Numbered from the stretch's first letter, positions 27,119-35,939 are shown. The stretch: DNA of 64,000 bases from Enterococcus alishanensis (GCF_019218635.1 NZ_JAHUZB010000001.1:620001-684000), one strand, 5' to 3'. The notes: generated by a model from the letters alone, not told the origin. Numbers and translations are program-made.

Positions 27119-28135
27119 ATGATGAAACCAGAAACGAAAATTTTAAAAGATCGTTTTGGGCGAGTCCATGATTATGTTCGTATTTCTGTGACTGATAAAT
27201 GCAATCTCCGTTGTGTTTATTGTATGCCAGAAGAAGGATTACCTTTTTTTCCAGATGACAAAGTATTAAGTGGTCATGAAATTATTCAAATGGTAGAAAA
27301 TTTCGCTGCTATGGGTGTAAAAAAAATACGCCTGACAGGAGGAGAACCATTATTACGGCAAGATATTGAAGAAATAATTACTGGTATTGCTGAAATTCCT
27401 GAAATTGAAGATATTTCAGTTACAACCAATGGTTTAGCATTAGTTAAAAAAGCTGAAAAATTATACCAGGCAGGATTAAATCGCTTGAATATTAGTTTGG
27501 ATACTTTTGATCCAGTTAGTTACAAAACAATGACTCGCGGTGGCCAATTACAACGAGTACTAAATGGAATTGAAGTCGCTAGCCAGTTGCCTTTTGATAA
27601 AATCAAAATTAATACGGTTATTATCAATGGTCAAAATGATCATGAAATGGTTGATTTTTTAAAATATTCCATTGATCATGATGTTAATGTTCGCTTTATT
27701 GAATTTATGCCGATTAGTCAGGAAAATAAAGCGGACTGGGCGAAACAATATATGGGTATTGAACAAGTTTTTGATATTTGTGATATGCAAGGTTGGAAAG
27801 TTGAAGCAATCGATTTAGCAGGAAACGGTCCTTCTGACAATTATAAAATAATTGGTGGAAAAGGGAGCTTCGGCTTGATTCATCCGATCAGCTGCAATTT
27901 TTGTGAAAGCTGTAATCGTCTGAGAGTTACTGCGGATGGTTGTGTGAAATCTTGTTTATATTGGGATGAAGAGGATAGCGTTAGAGAAGAAATTGCTGAT
28001 TTTTCAGCTTTTGAAGAAAAAATTCAAACTATTTTAGGGACAAAACCAGAAAATCATGAAATGGCCTTAGCAGAAGCTGATAAAGTAAAAGATAAGAAGC
28101 CAACCTGGCGACACATGAGTCAAATTGGTGGGTAA
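27119..28135 (+). CDS. moaA: GTP 3',8-cyclase
   Basis: 338 residues. Radical SAM enzyme starting molybdenum cofactor synthesis from GTP. N-terminal cluster motif CNLRCVYC (Cys28, 32, 35), RLTGGEPLLR for SAM, a second C-terminal cluster CNFCESCNRLR...C, and the essential C-terminal Gly-Gly. I start at ATG 27119, with GGAGG 8 bases upstream in the end of moaD; an in-frame GTG-like start at 27104 precedes that ribosome site. Confidence 0.95.
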   Translation: MMKPETKILKDRFGRVHDYVRISVTDKCNLRCVYCMPEEGLPFFPDDKVLSGHEIIQMVENFAAMGVKKIRLTGGEPLLRQDIEEIITGIAEIPEIEDISVTTNGLALVKKAEKLYQAGLNRLNISLDTFDPVSYKTMTRGGQLQRVLNGIEVASQLPFDKIKINTVIINGQNDHEMVDFLKYSIDHDVNVRFIEFMPISQENKADWAKQYMGIEQVFDICDMQGWKVEAIDLAGNGPSDNYKIIGGKGSFGLIHPISCNFCESCNRLRVTADGCVKSCLYWDEEDSVREEIADFSAFEEKIQTILGTKPENHEMALAEADKVKDKKPTWRHMSQIGG

Positions 28136-28202
28136 ATAAAGTGCTAAATAATTTTAAACACACCAAACTTTTTTTCAATAAAGCGCTATCTTTTAAATTG
28201 TG

Positions 28203-28240
28203 AACGTGGTAATCTTAAAATAAGATTACTACGTTTTTTT
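28203..28240 (+). terminator. Strong hairpin terminator inside the Moco gene run
   Basis: 15-bp stem with one G-T pair (28203-28217 and 28221-28235), loop AAA, followed by seven T. It separates moaCEDA from the downstream MoCF-modBC-mog genes. Confidence 0.88.
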
Positions 28241-28257
28241 ATGAAGGAGGGATTTAT

Positions 28258-29229
28258 TTGCAAACAATAGCAACAAAAGATGCAGTCGGTATGAGACTAG
28301 TCCAAGACGTAACTCAGATTATTCCAGGTGAAAAAAAAGGTCCTCGCTTTAAAAAAGGGCATTTGATAAAGTCTGAAGATGTTCCAATTTTGTTATCGAT
28401 GGGGAAAGAAAATCTCTACGTTTGGACAGAATCTGACGATATGCTCCACGAAGAGGCGGCAGCGGAAATATTATATCAAATGTGTGCTTCGGAAAATGTT
28501 TATCCAACTGATGTTTCAGAAGGAAAAATTGAAGCAAAATCTAAAGTCTCGGGTTTATTAAAAGTTGACGTGGAACGTTTAAAGAAACTCAATAGCTTTG
28601 GTGAAATGATGATTGCGACAAAGCCAACTTATTTTGAAGCTGAAAAAGATCAGACTGTTGCAGGAATGCGTGTTATTCCTTTATTTATTGAAAAAGAAAA
28701 AATGAATCAAGTTGTTGAGTTAGTTGGCCCAGCACCGTTACTTGAGATTGCGCCATTTAAGTTTAAAAAAGTTGCAATCGTTACTACAGGGAGTGAAATT
28801 TTTAAAGGACGAATTAAAGACGGCTTTGAACCAGTGCTTAGAAAAAAAATGGCCGCCTATCCGACTGAAATTGTAGCAGTGAAAATAGTTGATGATCAAT
28901 TATCTATGATTAAAGAAGCGGTTAACGAAATGTTGGCAATTGCCGATATCGTTTTATGTACAGGTGGAATGAGTGTTGATGCTGACGATCTGACACCGCG
29001 AGCAATTAATGAAAGTGCGGATGATTTTGTAACATATGGAACGCCAGTTTTACCGGGCGCCATGTTTGCGTTGGCTTATACAAAAACCGGTCAAGCAATC
29101 ATGGGATTGCCAGGCTCAGTTATTTTTGCTAAACGAACTGTTTTTGACCTTATTTTCCCTCGTATTATGGCAGATATACCGGTCGATTTTTCTGATATTG
29201 CTGATTTAGGACACGGTGGATTATTGTAG
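28258..29229 (+). CDS. MoCF-domain molybdopterin-binding protein (MoeA-like, short)
   Basis: 323 residues with TTG start (GGAGGG upstream). The C-terminal half (about 170-320) is a MoCF molybdopterin-binding domain: IVTTGSEIFKGRI, LCTGGMSVDADDLTP and a GLPGSVIF segment. The N-terminal half (AVGMRLVQDVTQIIPGE...FKKGH) is the version found beside molybdenum hydroxylase genes in clostridia. It is about 80 residues shorter than MoeA. It may insert molybdate in place of MoeA, or handle finished cofactor for the hydroxylase; sequence alone does not decide. It heads a run with modB, modC and mog. Confidence 0.82.
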   Translation: MQTIATKDAVGMRLVQDVTQIIPGEKKGPRFKKGHLIKSEDVPILLSMGKENLYVWTESDDMLHEEAAAEILYQMCASENVYPTDVSEGKIEAKSKVSGLLKVDVERLKKLNSFGEMMIATKPTYFEAEKDQTVAGMRVIPLFIEKEKMNQVVELVGPAPLLEIAPFKFKKVAIVTTGSEIFKGRIKDGFEPVLRKKMAAYPTEIVAVKIVDDQLSMIKEAVNEMLAIADIVLCTGGMSVDADDLTPRAINESADDFVTYGTPVLPGAMFALAYTKTGQAIMGLPGSVIFAKRTVFDLIFPRIMADIPVDFSDIADLGHGGLL

Positions 29230-29243
29230 AAAGTAGGGATTTT

Positions 29244-29912
29244 ATGTCACCATTTATGCTGTCAATGAAGACGGCACTAGTTTCGATTTTGATTACTTTT
29301 GTATTGGGCTTACTAACGGCAAAGTTCGTTAGTGGTTTACGGCACAAAAGTATTCGAGCAGTTTTTGATGGCCTTTTAACTTTACCAATGGTTTTACCGC
29401 CAACAGTTGCTGGTTTTTTCTTATTATATCTTTTTGGTGTTCAGCGACCATTAGGGAAATTATTTTTGGAAATATTTAATTGGCGGATTGCATTTTCATG
29501 GGGGGCAACGGTGATTGCAGCAGTAGTCATTTCTTTTCCATTGATGTATCGATCCGCTCTGGGTGCATTAGAGCAGGTGGATGAAAACTACTTGTATGCC
29601 GCTCGAACATTAGGATTATCCGAAACCTATATATTTTTACGGATACAGCTCCCTTTGGCAACTCCTGGAATTTTATCAGGTGGAATTTTAGCATTTGCCA
29701 GAGGTTTGGGAGAGTTCGGAGCCACAGCGATGATTGCCGGAAATATTCCAGGAATTACTCGTACCTTGCCGTTATCAATATATTCTTACGTGTCTGCGGG
29801 TCGTATGCAAGACGCCTATAAAGAAGTAGGAATTATTGTCGTATTTTCATTTGTTATTGTTGTGCTAATGAATGTGCTAACATTTAAAAGAAGAAAAAAG
29901 GGAAAAATATGA
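29244..29912 (+). CDS. modB: Molybdate ABC transporter permease
   Basis: 222 residues, five to six membrane helices, with the binding-protein-dependent permease motif AARTLGLSETYIFLRIQLPLATPGI (the EAA loop) and GLGEFGATAMIAGNIPG typical for ModB. Overlaps modC by four bases (ATGA). Confidence 0.93.
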   Translation: MSPFMLSMKTALVSILITFVLGLLTAKFVSGLRHKSIRAVFDGLLTLPMVLPPTVAGFFLLYLFGVQRPLGKLFLEIFNWRIAFSWGATVIAAVVISFPLMYRSALGALEQVDENYLYAARTLGLSETYIFLRIQLPLATPGILSGGILAFARGLGEFGATAMIAGNIPGITRTLPLSIYSYVSAGRMQDAYKEVGIIVVFSFVIVVLMNVLTFKRRKKGKI

Positions 29913-30937
29913 GCTTAGAATTGAAGATAAAAAAGAAACTACAGGAATTTACTCTTTCAGCAGAAATTACTTCACAGGATGATTTGACTGCATTATTAGG
30001 AGCTTCTGGTTCTGGAAAAAGTATGCTTTTAAAATGTATCGCTGGAATTGAAACACCAGATGAAGGATATATTCGTTTAAACGGACGAACTTTATTTGAC
30101 TCGCAGAAAAAAATCAATTTGAAACCGCAAAAAAGAAAAGTAGGCATTTTATTTCAAAATTACGCTTTGTTTCCTAACTTCACTGTCCGTCAAAATATTG
30201 CTAGTGGATTAAAGAAAAAATCTAATCAACGAACCAACCAGCTATTACAGCAATTCGAGCTAGAAAACATAGCTAATCAATACGGCGAAGAGTTATCAGG
30301 TGGTCAGCAGCAAAGGGTAGCATTGGCTCGTTTGTTAGCGAGTGAACCTGAAATTTTATTATTAGATGAACCTTTTTCCGCGTTGGATACTTTTTTAAAA
30401 GATAAAGTCGAATTAGAAATGAAAAATTTCATTAATAATTATCAAGGAGACGTGTTCATTGTTACCCACAATCGTAACGAAGCCTATCGTTTATGTGAAA
30501 AACTAATTATTTTGCATCAAGGGGAAACGCTTGAACAAGGTGATTTAAAAAGGATTTTCGCAAAACCTAAGTATTTGGCCACATCAAAATTAACTGGCTG
30601 TAAAAATTTTTCAGCAATCGAAAAAATAAGTGATTATCAACTACGTGCGCTTGATTGGGGTATTGAGCTAACAACTAATGAAAAAATATCAATAGACATT
30701 AGTTATATTGGTATACGTTCTCATTATTTTCAAACAGGACAAGTAGGAGAGCAAAATACGTTTGAAGTGACAGTAATCGATCAAACAGAGAGTCCTTTTG
30801 AAATTCAAAAATATTGTCAGACTGAATATTCAGACGAAATCATCTGGTGGGAATATGAAAAAAATCAAAAAGCAGCTGAAAATTTTTCGGTTTATTTGAA
30901 AATTTCACCTAAAAATATTCAATTACTTAAAAATTAG
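29909..30937 (+). CDS. modC: Molybdate ABC transporter ATPase
   Basis: 342 residues. Walker A GASGSGKSM (31-39), Q-loop LFQNYALFPN, signature LSGGQQQRVALARLLA, Walker B LLLLDEPFSALD and switch VTHNRNEAYRL. The C-terminal third (about 230-340) is a poorly conserved regulatory domain where ModC proteins carry a molybdate-binding MOP fold; here the match is weak. Energises ModB uptake with the ModA lipoprotein encoded convergently. Confidence 0.92.
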   Translation: MSLELKIKKKLQEFTLSAEITSQDDLTALLGASGSGKSMLLKCIAGIETPDEGYIRLNGRTLFDSQKKINLKPQKRKVGILFQNYALFPNFTVRQNIASGLKKKSNQRTNQLLQQFELENIANQYGEELSGGQQQRVALARLLASEPEILLLDEPFSALDTFLKDKVELEMKNFINNYQGDVFIVTHNRNEAYRLCEKLIILHQGETLEQGDLKRIFAKPKYLATSKLTGCKNFSAIEKISDYQLRALDWGIELTTNEKISIDISYIGIRSHYFQTGQVGEQNTFEVTVIDQTESPFEIQKYCQTEYSDEIIWWEYEKNQKAAENFSVYLKISPKNIQLLKN

Positions 30938-30949
30938 GAGGTGAAAAAA

Positions 30950-31453
30950 GTGGCTTTTAAAGTCGTTGTAATAACTGCAAGTGACAGTGGCTATGCTGGA
31001 AAAAGAGAAGATTTAAGTGGAGAAAAAGTAATTGAAATTTGTCAAAAAAATCAGTTGTCTGTCATAAAAAAAATAATCTTACCTGATGAAGCTGCCTTAT
31101 TAAGTCAAACGATGGAACAAATAGCTGATCAAGAAGAAGCTGATTTAATCTTAACGACTGGCGGTACGGGCCTTGCTCCGAGAGATTGTACACCAGAAGC
31201 AACACTAGCCATTGCGGATCGAATGGTTCCTGGTTTTTCAGAAGCAATGCGCAGCTTAAGCTTGCAAATAACAAAGCGGGCGATGCTAAGTCGGGGCGTT
31301 TCGGTTACAAGAAAAGCTACATTAATCATTAACTTACCGGGAAGCACCAAAGCAGTTGATGAGTCTTTGTCCTACATTATTGATCAAATCCCTCATGCAT
31401 TGGCCTTATTAAAGAATCAAAAGCAAGCTTCTCAAAATCATTTTGAAAAATAA
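30950..31453 (+). CDS. mog: Molybdopterin adenylyltransferase
   Basis: 167 residues. MogA/MoaB-type MoCF domain: VVVITASDSGYAGKREDLSG, LTTGGTGLAPRDCTPEAT and NLPGSTKAV. It adenylates molybdopterin before metal insertion. I start at GTG 30950 because TAGGAGGTGA (30935-30944) is the ribosome site and overlaps the earlier in-frame GTG. Last gene of the modBC-mog run. Confidence 0.92.
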   Translation: MAFKVVVITASDSGYAGKREDLSGEKVIEICQKNQLSVIKKIILPDEAALLSQTMEQIADQEEADLILTTGGTGLAPRDCTPEATLAIADRMVPGFSEAMRSLSLQITKRAMLSRGVSVTRKATLIINLPGSTKAVDESLSYIIDQIPHALALLKNQKQASQNHFEK

Positions 31454-31473
31454 ATATTTTTTATAAAAGATTA

Positions 31474-31502
31474 TTGACGTTTTTTGAAATTATTTAGATA
31501 AT
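31474..31502 (+). promoter_or_regulatory. Promoter of the secreted repeat protein gene
   Basis: TTGACG (31474-31479), 17-bp spacer, GATAAT (31497-31502). Confidence 0.65.
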
Positions 31503-31532
31503 TAAGATAAGTCAAACAAGAGGAGGAATAAA

Positions 31533-32225
31533 ATGAAGAAAAAAATATTAGTATGGTTGTTGGGACTATCGATTCTTGGTGTGTTTACTGTTGGTGAGAA
31601 AGTAGACGCCGCAGAAATGTTAAGATTGTACAATCCTAATTCAGGTGAACATTTTTACACGGCTGACGGAACTGAAAAAAATCAATTAGCATCCGCTGGC
31701 TGGCAGTACGAAGGAACAGGCTGGGTAGCTCCAGATAATGGAGATCCGGTTTATCGTGTGTATAATCCGAATGTAGGAGATCACCACTATACCCTAAACG
31801 TAAGTGAAAAAGATCATTTAATTTCAGTTGGTTGGCAATATGAAGGGATTGGCTGGTATTCAGACACGCAAGAAACAGTTGCCGTTTACCGCGCATATAA
31901 TCCAAACGCACAAACCGGTAGCCATAATTACACAACAAATACTGGTGAGCAACAAAGTTTATTATCAGCAGGTTGGCATGATGAAAATATTGGTTGGTAT
32001 GCCATTGGAGAAGGACGACCAATAGTCAATCCATCTACTCCTGGTAATTCTAACAATAGCGGCGTTTATGTTGATGCCCAAGGAAATGGATTAATTAAAG
32101 GTTCTCAAAATAATATTTATCATATTCCAGGAAGTAAGTATTATGATCGTACAACAAATGTTGTTGCGTGGTTTAAAACTATTGCCGAAGCTGAGGCTGC
32201 TGGATATCGTGCACCTCAAAATTAA
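31533..32225 (+). CDS. Secreted DUF5648-repeat and sunset-domain protein
   Basis: 230 residues with a signal peptide cut near residue 27 (VDA-AE). Three repeats of about 40 residues follow, with the pattern '[12 protein letters not shown]...E...L...GWqyEgiGW' (about 30-165), typical of DUF5648 repeats on surface and wall-lytic proteins of Lactobacillales. The C-terminal 45 residues read 'IKGs...[13 protein letters not shown]...[14 protein letters not shown]', the sunset domain. No sortase motif or catalytic domain is seen, so it is probably a free or wall-binding adhesin-like or ligand-binding protein. It has its own promoter, so its position among molybdenum genes may be incidental. Confidence 0.83.
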   Translation: MKKKILVWLLGLSILGVFTVGEKVDAAEMLRLYNPNSGEHFYTADGTEKNQLASAGWQYEGTGWVAPDNGDPVYRVYNPNVGDHHYTLNVSEKDHLISVGWQYEGIGWYSDTQETVAVYRAYNPNAQTGSHNYTTNTGEQQSLLSAGWHDENIGWYAIGEGRPIVNPSTPGNSNNSGVYVDAQGNGLIKGSQNNIYHIPGSKYYDRTTNVVAWFKTIAEAEAAGYRAPQN

Positions 32226-32227
32226 CA

Positions 32228-32269
32228 AAAAAGGATTCATGCACTCATAAGAATGCATGAATCCTTTTT
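32228..32269. terminator. Bidirectional terminator
   Basis: AAAAAGGATTCATGCA (32228-32243 region), 10-base loop, TGCATGAATCCTTTTT (32254-32269); shared by the secreted protein gene and the convergent modA. Confidence 0.9.
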
Positions 32270-32275
32270 ATCATA

Positions 32276-33103
32276 TTATTTTTCTGGAGTAAAACCGTAA
32301 TCTTTGAAAATATCACTAGCTGCGTCAGATTTTAAGTATTTTAAAAATGTTGCAGCAGCTTTGCTGTTTTTACTGTCTTTGATTTGTCCAATTGGATAAA
32401 CAATTGGTTCTGTTAAGCTATCTTCCGGTGCTGTTGCTACGATTTCAACTTTGTCAGTTGTTTTAGCATCTGTTTCATAGACTAGCCCTGCATTGGCGCT
32501 ACCTTCAGCTACCCAATTTAGTACCTCTGTTACATTTGTTCCTTGAGAAAACTTACTTTGTAATTCATCCCACAAACCTAATGAAGTTAAAGCTTCTTGT
32601 GCATATTGTCCCGCTGGTACGCTCGCAGGATCACCAATTGCAATGGTTTCAGCTTTTGTTAAATCGTCAAAGCTCGAGATATCATCTGGATTGTCAGTAG
32701 GAACAATTAAGACTAATTTGTTTTCTAGAAGATTGCTGACTGTTTTATCATCAATAAAGCCACCTTCTTCTAAAGCTGTCATTTGTGCAGTCGCTGCAGA
32801 GAAGAAAATATCAGCATCTAAACCTTGTTCAATTTGCGTTTGCAATTTACCTGAACTATCATAAGTTCCTTCAATCGTCACATTTGGATGTTCTTTCTCA
32901 TAAGCTGGGATTATTTTTTCTTCAAATGCATATTGCAAGCTGGCTGCAGCTGCAATTTTAACGGTAACTTTTTCCTCGCTACTGCTGGCTCCACTGCTGT
33001 CAGTTGCTGATGAGTTGGAACTTGTATCATTACCGCTGCCACACCCACCTAGTAATAATAAAGATACTCCTGCTGCTAATAAACCAAATTTCAATTTTTT
33101 CAC
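32276..33103 (-). CDS. modA: Molybdate ABC transporter substrate-binding lipoprotein
   Basis: 275 residues, GTG start with AGGAGG upstream. A lipoprotein signal peptide ends in LLGGC (Cys about 21), followed by a Ser-rich spacer. The mature part opens with KIAAAASLQYAFEEKIIPAYE and has the EQGLDADIFFSAA and PASVPAGQYAQEAL segments of ModA. Binds molybdate (or tungstate) outside the membrane for ModBC. Unusually it is on the opposite strand from modBC, so expression is independent and probably controlled from the region shared with the XdhC-like gene. Confidence 0.92.
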   Translation of the reverse strand: MKKLKFGLLAAGVSLLLLGGCGSGNDTSSNSSATDSSGASSSEEKVTVKIAAAASLQYAFEEKIIPAYEKEHPNVTIEGTYDSSGKLQTQIEQGLDADIFFSAATAQMTALEEGGFIDDKTVSNLLENKLVLIVPTDNPDDISSFDDLTKAETIAIGDPASVPAGQYAQEALTSLGLWDELQSKFSQGTNVTEVLNWVAEGSANAGLVYETDAKTTDKVEIVATAPEDSLTEPIVYPIGQIKDSKNSKAAATFLKYLKSDAASDIFKDYGFTPEK

Positions 33104-33186
33104 GTCAAATATCCTCCTACTTCTTTTTGATAAATTAAGTTTAGCACGCTATTCGTGTAAAAGATAGCGTTTTCTAAAAAAAAATA

Positions 33187-33304
33187 AGTATAAACAAATT
33201 TTTTTTAGTTTTTTTAGAAACAACTAAAAAAACTGATGTAACAGTATTTGTAACCAAAATATTTTTTTGGTCTGTTTGTTTTTACTAATAATTGATGATA
33301 TAAT
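33187..33304. promoter_or_regulatory. modA / xdhC-like divergent control region
   Basis: The XdhC-like promoter is TTGTTT (33276-33281), 17 bp, extended -10 TGa-TATAAT (33296-33304). On the minus strand TATACT (33192-33187) could serve modA. Between them are a perfect 11-6-11 inverted repeat AGTTTTTTTAG-N6-CTAAAAAAACT (33207-33234) and ACCAAAA-N5-TTTTGGT (33253-33271). They are candidate sites for a molybdenum-responsive regulator. No gene in 33104-33389. Confidence 0.6.
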
Positions 33305-33389
33305 TTGTAAGAAGAAATTTTTTTAGCAAAAAAATAGAGCGGTTACATATTACAAAATAATCATAATTTAAGAAAAGTAGGTGATATTT

Positions 33390-34382
33390 ATGAAAGAAAT
33401 ATTTGAATTTTTGTTACAGCAATTTGAAGAGAAAAAACCAGTAGTCTTAGTTACTGTTGTCAATAGTCATGGATCAGCACCAAGAAAACAAGGAGCGAAA
33501 ATGCTAGTTGGTGAAGAGGGGATTCTAGCAGGGACGGTAGGAGGTGGAAAAGTTGAGTACACTTGTATCACAAAAGCTCAAGATTTATTAACGAAAAAAG
33601 AAAATGCTTTTGAGAAATATAAACTGACGCCTAAGGAAGCGGCAGGTTTGGGTATGGTTTGTGGTGGACAAGTGGAAATGCTGTTCCAATATTTATCCTT
33701 TGAAACAAAAGAATTATTTACAGTGATTAATCAGGCTTTAACTGCTTTACAAAACAATCAAGCTGCTTATTTATTGACAGCGTTGGATTTAGATTCAGAT
33801 CAACCCATCATCTTTTTGGCTGAGAAATCAGAAGATACAGAGGATTTTCCTGAGAAGAGCGGAGTGATTATTTATCAAGAAAATGAGTATATTGCAGAGG
33901 TTCTAAGCCAGCCTGGGAAAGTTTATATTTTCGGAGGCGGGCACGTTTCTCAAGCTTTAGTTCCTGTTTTACAGTATTTAGATTTTTATACAGTCGTACT
34001 AGATGATCGTCCGGAATTTTTAACAGACGTACTTTTTCCAGCAGCTGATCAACGAAAGCTGGTAGATTTCGAAAATATTCCAGCAACAGTAGAAATTACC
34101 AAAGATGATTTTGTCATCTCGGTGACAAGAGGACATTTATTTGATTTCAAAGTTGCTGTTCAACTGTTGCATTCACCTGCTTACTATATCGGTATGATGG
34201 GCAGTGCTCATAAAATTGCAGTTCAAAAGAAGAAATTAAAAGAATCAGGTTTTAGCCAAACTGAAATAGAGCGAATTTATATGCCAATTGGTTTATCAAT
34301 TAAAGCCGAAACACCACCAGAATTGGCGATTAGTATTGCAGGAGAGTTAATCAAAGTTAGAGCTGAAAAAAATGAAAACTAA
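33390..34382 (+). CDS. XdhC/CoxI-family molybdenum hydroxylase maturation factor
   Basis: 330 residues. N-terminal XdhC/CoxI domain (TVVNSHGSAPRKQGAKMLV, about 20-38; GTVGGGKVEY) and a C-terminal Rossmann domain (VYIFGGGHVSQAL near 182). Family members carry or sulfurate the molybdenum cofactor and insert it in xanthine dehydrogenase-type enzymes. It starts a three-gene unit with yqeC and yqeB (overlaps of 11 and 13 bases). ATG at 33390 is chosen over GTG 33381, which is part of the AGGTGA ribosome site. Confidence 0.87.
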   Translation: MKEIFEFLLQQFEEKKPVVLVTVVNSHGSAPRKQGAKMLVGEEGILAGTVGGGKVEYTCITKAQDLLTKKENAFEKYKLTPKEAAGLGMVCGGQVEMLFQYLSFETKELFTVINQALTALQNNQAAYLLTALDLDSDQPIIFLAEKSEDTEDFPEKSGVIIYQENEYIAEVLSQPGKVYIFGGGHVSQALVPVLQYLDFYTVVLDDRPEFLTDVLFPAADQRKLVDFENIPATVEITKDDFVISVTRGHLFDFKVAVQLLHSPAYYIGMMGSAHKIAVQKKKLKESGFSQTEIERIYMPIGLSIKAETPPELAISIAGELIKVRAEKNEN

Positions 34383-35112
34383 ACCGACTAAAGAATTATC
34401 TGAATGTTTTAACTTACCTGAAAAAGCCGTTGTTTCAATTATTGGCAGTGGTGGTAAGACAACTCTGTTAAACTACTTGGCGCAAAAATATGCAGCTGAA
34501 AAAGTTTTAGTTGCCACAACGACGAAAATGAGGATGCCTGAAAAGAATGAGTATGATCAAATATATTTTTCTGAGTTTGACCAATTAGGTAAAAAAAGCG
34601 GAATTAGTTTTGCAGCAAGAGTAACGTCAGATGAAGAAAAAGTGACTTTTCCTTCTGATCCGGCTGTCCGTGCATCTTTTGCAAATTTTGATCAGGTTTT
34701 TTTAGAAGCGGATGGTTCGAAACAATTGCCATTAAAGGCTTGGGCTGATTTTGAACCAGTCATTTTGCCAGAGACAACGGTCACAATCGGTGTGCTGCCA
34801 ATCAAAGCCTTGCATAAAAAAATTAATACAACTACGGTGCATCGCTTACCATTATTTTTAGAATGGCTGTCTGTTGTGGCTGAGAAAGAAATAAGTTTAA
34901 AGCTCCTTGCTGAAATTGTAATCCAAGAAAAAGGTTTATTTTATTTAGCGCAGGGAATAGAAATATTATTCATTAACCAAGTAGATACAAAAGATGATCT
35001 AGAAAATGCTCAACAATTAGCAGAAGAAATCAATCAATTTCCCCATCAAATAACTAAAATCATTGCTGGTAGTGGGCAAAAAGAAGAGGGAATAATTTTA
35101 TGGGAAAAATAA
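34372..35112 (+). CDS. yqeC: Selenium-dependent molybdenum hydroxylase accessory protein YqeC
   Basis: 246 residues with a P-loop IIGSGGKTTLLNYLA near 20-34 and VATTTKMRMPE and FLEADGSKQLPLKAW motifs typical of YqeC. Haft and Self (2008) showed that YqeB and YqeC co-occur with SelD and selenium-dependent molybdenum hydroxylases; the exact reaction is not known, probably ATP-dependent selenium cofactor handling. Overlaps the genes on both sides. Confidence 0.9.
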   Translation: MKTKPTKELSECFNLPEKAVVSIIGSGGKTTLLNYLAQKYAAEKVLVATTTKMRMPEKNEYDQIYFSEFDQLGKKSGISFAARVTSDEEKVTFPSDPAVRASFANFDQVFLEADGSKQLPLKAWADFEPVILPETTVTIGVLPIKALHKKINTTTVHRLPLFLEWLSVVAEKEISLKLLAEIVIQEKGLFYLAQGIEILFINQVDTKDDLENAQQLAEEINQFPHQITKIIAGSGQKEEGIILWEK

Positions 35113-35921
35113 ATGAAACAATCGTCGTGATTCGTGGCGGTGGAGATTTGGCAACTGGTGTAGTTCAAAAATTTCAACGAACGGGCTTTAAAGTATTGAT
35201 TTTGGAAATAGCCCAACCGCTGGCGATTAGACGAACAGTTGCGTTGTGTTCCGCAGTTTACGATGGTGTTTATCAAGTGGAAGATATTAAGGCTAGAAGA
35301 GCAGATTCATTTGAGGAAATAAACAAAATCTGGCAAGCGAGTGAGGTACCAATTCTAATTGATCCTGAAGGAAAATCTATTGAAAAACTGAAGCCAACCA
35401 TCGTGGTAGATGCGATTTTGGCTAAACGTAATTTAGGAACCAGTCAACAATTAGCACCGATAACTATCGCATTAGGCCCAGGATTCACGGCTGGAAAAGA
35501 TGTAGATATTGTAATCGAAACCATGCGCGGACACGCATTAGCTAAATTAATTTTTTCTGGAACAGCTTTACCGAACACGGGTGTCCCAGGAATTATCGGT
35601 GGCAAAAGTAATGAAAGAGTGATTCATTCACCTGCTGGTGGTAAAGTTGAACATATCCATCAAATTGGAGATCGGGTAAAAAAAGATCAGGTACTTTTTA
35701 AAGTTGATAATGTGGAAGTGAAGTCTCCATTAGATGGCACCTTAAGAGGATTAATTGAAGCAGGGTTAACTATTCGAAAAGGTTTAAAAGTAGCTGATGT
35801 TGATCCACGACCGTCAGAAGAAATTGATTATTTAGCTATTTCTGACAAAGCTCGAGCATTAGGGGGGGCGGCTTTGGAGGCGGCCTTTATTAAAATGAAT
35901 CAACTGAAAAGTTTGGAGTAA
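35100..35921 (+). CDS. yqeB: Selenium-dependent molybdenum hydroxylase accessory protein YqeB
   Basis: 273 residues. VVIRGGGDLATGVVQKF at the N-terminus is a Rossmann start; GPGFTAGKDVDIVIETMRGH and a biotinyl-lipoyl-like C-terminal part (SPAGGKVEHIHQIGDRVKKDQ, KSPLDGTLRGLI) complete the YqeB pattern. Part of the maturation trio with the XdhC-like protein and YqeC; presence argues that the hydroxylase downstream carries a labile selenium ligand. The stop codon sits in the loop of the terminator. Confidence 0.92.
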   Translation: MGKINETIVVIRGGGDLATGVVQKFQRTGFKVLILEIAQPLAIRRTVALCSAVYDGVYQVEDIKARRADSFEEINKIWQASEVPILIDPEGKSIEKLKPTIVVDAILAKRNLGTSQQLAPITIALGPGFTAGKDVDIVIETMRGHALAKLIFSGTALPNTGVPGIIGGKSNERVIHSPAGGKVEHIHQIGDRVKKDQVLFKVDNVEVKSPLDGTLRGLIEAGLTIRKGLKVADVDPRPSEEIDYLAISDKARALGGAALEAAFIKMNQLKSLE

Positions 35922-35937
35922 TATCCAAACTTTTTTT
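35910..35937 (+). terminator. Terminator of xdhC-yqeC-yqeB
   Basis: AGTTTGGA (35910-35917), 6-base loop holding the yqeB stop, TCCAAACT (35924-35931), seven T. Confidence 0.85.
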
Positions 35938-35939
35938 GA

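Noticed and set aside
31636-32022. 128-residue minus-strand frame in the secreted repeat protein gene
   Set aside because: Repetitive translation that mirrors the DUF5648 repeats; no start signals.
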